A stretch of 10,000 nt of DNA from Magnetospirillum sp. GTDB lineage: Bacteria; Pseudomonadota; Alphaproteobacteria; Rhodospirillales; Magnetospirillaceae. Each line of letters opens with the position of its first letter. The stretch's first letter is position 1. Made by a program: the position numbers and the translations under genes. The notes beneath the pieces were generated by a model. That model was not told the origin of the DNA. It did no database searches and was given only the letters and a program-made list of their open reading frames with translations. The stretch covers positions 1 through 10,000 of the forward strand of contig JAIWOG010000044.1 in NCBI GenBank assembly GCA_020217035.1, given 5' to 3'. Shown one piece after another: positions 7,092-10,000 of this stretch.

Positions 7092-7802
7092 TGCGCCAGG
7101 GCAGAACAGCCAGCGCCATGGCTCCACCTGGTGGTTGATGGGAAGCGCGACCAGCGAAGACGACACGGTGCCGAAGCCATTGGGACGCAGGAAACACATG
7201 GCGGCGGTTTCCTCGCCGTCAGGGCCGCTGCCGCGATCCGCCATCAATGCCTGCCATTCCCGCCAGTCGCCGGTTGCGGGATCGGGGGCGGCGGCGGCCT
7301 GGAAGCGGGGCAAATAGGCGGCCAGGCGGGGGCTGGCCACGTCGTCCAAATCCATGGCCGAGATCATGTGCAGGCCGGGGGGGATCGCCGTCACCGCGAC
7401 CGGGCCTGTTCCTTCCGACTTGATCCAGAAGGCGTCGCGGTTGTCGGCCACCACCATGTTGAAGGGGCGCCAGGATCGCCCGTCCAGGTCGGCGAAAGCG
7501 CCGGCGGTTTCCGCCGCGTCGGCATGGTCCAGGGCGTCCAGCACCAGTTCGCCGCGCGACCTTTTGCCCGGTGCCGGCCCCAGCGTGCCGACGCGGTTCA
7601 GGATGGCGGCCACCACCCCATGGTCGTTGACCCCCAGCCACGACCCCTGCGCCAACTCGTCCAGCCCGGCCACCACCTCGGGGCGGTCGGGCCAATGGCG
7701 GGCCGGCGGCTGCCACGGCCGGCCGGCCATCTCGTCGCGGTTGGCGGCCGCCAGGAGGGGCCAGGCATGGCCGGGGCGGCGGAGCAAAACCAAGGTGCAC
7801 AT
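7062..7802 (-). CDS. NRDE (TANGO2) family protein
   Basis: A 246-residue protein beginning MCTLVLLRRPG. The eponymous Asn-Arg-Asp-Glu motif is at residues 21-24 (AAANRDEMAGRP). Other family features are GSWLGVNDHGVVAAILNR, SRGELVLDAL, PFNMVVAD and a late GTVSSSLVAL segment. The family has an Ntn-hydrolase-like fold with Cys2 as the possible nucleophile. Eukaryotic TANGO2 has been linked to Golgi organisation, lipid and heme handling, but bacterial roles are unsettled, so no reaction is assigned. The start is ATG at 7800-7802, behind a weak GGA seven bases upstream; starting there puts Cys at position 2, as the family requires. It is divergent from the zeta-like gene and followed on the same strand by two chemoreceptor genes. 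Its last codons are AT-rich compared with the rest. Confidence 0.9.
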   Translation of the reverse strand: MCTLVLLRRPGHAWPLLAAANRDEMAGRPWQPPARHWPDRPEVVAGLDELAQGSWLGVNDHGVVAAILNRVGTLGPAPGKRSRGELVLDALDHADAAETAGAFADLDGRSWRPFNMVVADNRDAFWIKSEGTGPVAVTAIPPGLHMISAMDLDDVASPRLAAYLPRFQAAAAPDPATGDWREWQALMADRGSGPDGEETAAMCFLRPNGFGTVSSSLVALPINHQVEPWRWLFCPGAPNQSAYKNI

Positions 7803-7815
7803 GTGAAAATCCGGT

Positions 7816-7843
7816 TTGTGGCAGGGTCAATGACGGCTATAAC
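7816..7843 (+). promoter_or_regulatory. Candidate promoter for the zeta-like gene
   Basis: TTGTGG (7816-7821) and TATAAC (7838-7843) are separated by 16 bases, in the 120-bp divergent gap and 80 bases before the ATG. The same TATA core reads TTATAG or TATAGC on the minus strand, with TTGCCA 15 bases ahead of the latter, so a weaker face-to-face promoter for the NRDE gene may overlap it. Only sequence resemblance supports this. Confidence 0.45.
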
Positions 7844-7922
7844 ACGTTCGCCACTCTGGCAAAGGTTTCAAACGACAACCACTTCCACAGTAAGTGGGGC
7901 ATCAAAAGGGAAGTCGCCTGCC

Positions 7923-8249
7923 ATGACCACGTTCGACGAACGCGAAAAGGGGTTCGAGGCCAAGTTCAAGCTTGACCAGGAAATGCAGTTCAAGGCGAAC
8001 GTGCGCCGCGACAAGCTGTTGGGCCTGTGGGCCGCCGAACAGATGGGCATCACCGGTGACGCCGCCAAGGCCTATGCCCTGTCGGTGGTCGACGCCGAGT
8101 TCACCGAGCCCGACCACGACGCCAGCCACAAGGTGGCACGCGACTTGGCGGCCAAGGGCATCCAGATCGAGGAACGCCATTTCAAGGCCCAGGTGGACAA
8201 GTGCCATCAACAGGCCGTCGCCCAGCTGACCGAGGAAGCCAAGCGCTGA
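7923..8249 (+). CDS. DUF1476 protein, F1-ATPase inhibitor zeta subunit-like
   Basis: A 108-residue soluble, charged, largely helical protein. It begins MTTFDEREKGFEAKFKLDQE and continues with QFKANVRRDKLLGLWAAE. This N-terminal half is the hallmark of the DUF1476 family, whose Paracoccus denitrificans member is the zeta subunit that blocks ATP hydrolysis by F1-ATPase with its N-terminal region. The remaining part (about 45-108) would be the helix-bundle domain. The protein probably limits wasteful ATP hydrolysis when the proton-motive force falls, but inhibitory activity varies among alphaproteobacterial members, so function here is inferred from the family. The ATG is preceded by AAGGGAAG nine bases upstream. 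It is convergent with purB and shares a strong bidirectional terminator with it. Confidence 0.9.
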   Translation: MTTFDEREKGFEAKFKLDQEMQFKANVRRDKLLGLWAAEQMGITGDAAKAYALSVVDAEFTEPDHDASHKVARDLAAKGIQIEERHFKAQVDKCHQQAVAQLTEEAKR

Positions 8250-8272
8250 CCAAGCGATCGCGCTGAAACGCG

Positions 8273-8308
8273 AAAGGCCCGCCGGAGGGACGCTCCGGCG
8301 GGCCTTTT
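8273..8308. terminator. Strong bidirectional intrinsic terminator
   Basis: A 15-base-pair perfect stem (8273-8287 with 8293-8307) has a GC core GGCCCGCCGGAG/CTCCGGCGGGCC and a five-base loop. It is bordered by A-run and T-run bases (AAA at 8273-8275, TTTT at 8305-8308), so it can stop transcription from both sides. It lies between the zeta-like gene stop (8249) and the purB stop (8319). Confidence 0.93.
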
Positions 8309-8318
8309 GGTTTCGGTG

Positions 8319-9656
<1,338 letters not shown>

Positions 9657-9698
9657 GATCGGGCCTCGGCTGGAAAGGGACGCGCGGACGAAGTGGGG

Positions 9699-9727
9699 GT
9701 TATGGCAAAAAACCGCCCACCTTGCAA
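9699..9727 (-). promoter_or_regulatory. Candidate purB promoter
   Basis: On the minus strand TTGCAA (9722-9727) and CATAAC (9699-9704) are exactly 17 bases apart, each matching four of six sigma-70 consensus bases. They lie about 45-70 bases upstream of the purB ATG. The element overlaps the probable terminator of the preceding MarR-type gene. Confidence 0.5.
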
Positions 9728-9737
9728 AGGCGACGGT
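9707..9737 (-). terminator. Probable terminator of the MarR-type gene
   Basis: On the minus strand ACCGTC (9732-9737) pairs with GGCGGT (9712-9717), with one G-U pair, and a further CC/GG pair inside. A run of six T follows (9707-9712). It begins 27 bases after the stop of the MarR-type gene. The stem is imperfect, so efficiency is uncertain. Confidence 0.55.
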
Positions 9738-9764
9738 GAAAAAGACATGGATCGCGGCCAGGGA

Positions 9765-10000
9765 TCAGCGGCGCGGCAGGCCGTAATGGATGAAGTCGCT
9801 CCAGGTGCGTTCCAGCCGCAGCATGGTGTCCACCGTGTCTTGCAGCGCCTTGGCCGAATCCGCGTCGCCGAACTGGGCCGACAGGTCGTCTTGCAGGGTG
9901 CGCACCGCCGCGCACAGGGACAAGCCCTTGTCGGTCAGCTTCAGTCGCACCGAGCGGCGGTCATGGGTGGACCGTTCCTGGGTGATGTAGCCGTATTCGG
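9765..10000 (-). CDS. MarR-family transcriptional regulator, C-terminal part (partial)
   Basis: The gene runs off the right edge; 77 complete codons plus the TGA stop (9765-9767) are visible. The frame begins EYGYITQERSTHDRRSVRLK and continues LTDKGLSL. This is the winged-helix wing of MarR proteins: G-(L/Y)-I-x-x-E-R, then D-R-R-S and V-R-L-x-L-T-x-K-G, followed by the C-terminal dimerisation helices (LQDDLSAQF... LERTWSDFIHYGLPRR). MarR proteins are dimeric DNA-binding repressors or activators that often respond to small aromatic ligands or oxidants. The recognition helix and N-terminus are outside the window, so targets cannot be judged. The stop is 108 bp upstream of purB, with a probable terminator between. 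Confidence 0.82.
   Translation of the reverse strand, partial: EYGYITQERSTHDRRSVRLKLTDKGLSLCAAVRTLQDDLSAQFGDADSAKALQDTVDTMLRLERTWSDFIHYGLPRR

Noticed and set aside
4971..8249. A 1092-codon open frame on the plus strand.
   Set aside because: Most of it is the antisense of the upstream receptor and NRDE genes, with Gly/His/Gln-rich shadow composition typical of high-GC DNA. Only its end, from ATG 7923, is a real gene (the zeta-like protein).

Overview
The window is GC-rich and densely coding. Its content suggests an alphaproteobacterium, probably of the Rhodospirillales (Magnetospirillum/Azospirillum-like). The grounds are a DUF1476 protein resembling the F1-ATPase inhibitor zeta subunit, which is essentially restricted to alphaproteobacteria; a separate PurS subunit; and two chemoreceptors that carry C-terminal PilZ domains. 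This placement is inference, because no rRNA or other marker gene is present.

Layout from left to right. The last 25 codons of a probable pyruvate kinase gene overlap by one base the start of an SLC13/DASS-type membrane transporter (79-1476, +). A bidirectional terminator separates it from the convergent minus-strand block. Read in its own direction, that block contains purB (9656-8319), an NRDE/TANGO2-family protein (7802-7062), two tandem PilZ-containing chemoreceptors (6977-4950 and 4850-2847), purC (2708-1944) and purS (1770-1531). The small zeta-like gene (7923-8249, +) is divergent from the NRDE gene and convergent with purB, with a strong bidirectional terminator between it and purB. 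The right edge holds the 3' part of a MarR-type regulator gene on the minus strand.

How the genes work together. PurS, PurC and PurB act in de novo IMP synthesis: PurS in FGAM synthesis, PurC in SAICAR synthesis, and PurB in the SAICAR lyase and adenylosuccinate lyase steps. In many alphaproteobacteria purB, the DUF1476 gene, purC, purS and purQ lie close together (recalled, not checked). Here about 5 kb, made of the NRDE gene and two chemoreceptors, lies between purB/zeta and purC, and purS is followed by a terminator instead of purQ. The two receptors have the same architecture (TM, periplasmic helical sensor, TM, HAMP, signalling hairpin, PilZ) and probably feed c-di-GMP and an extracytoplasmic cue into chemotaxis. 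One of them has an unusual signalling tip.

No CRISPR array, tRNA, rRNA, transposase or obvious insertion sequence was seen. The only non-coding stretches are short (under 180 bp), but several contain structured or regulatory-looking DNA: a run of hairpins between purC and purS, a promoter followed at once by a hairpin ahead of purC, an AT-rich dyad ahead of the downstream chemoreceptor gene, and a repeated CTTTGGTTTGG motif ahead of the upstream one. I found no convincing wholly new system. The most distinctive content is the paired MCP-PilZ receptors inside a purine gene neighbourhood.
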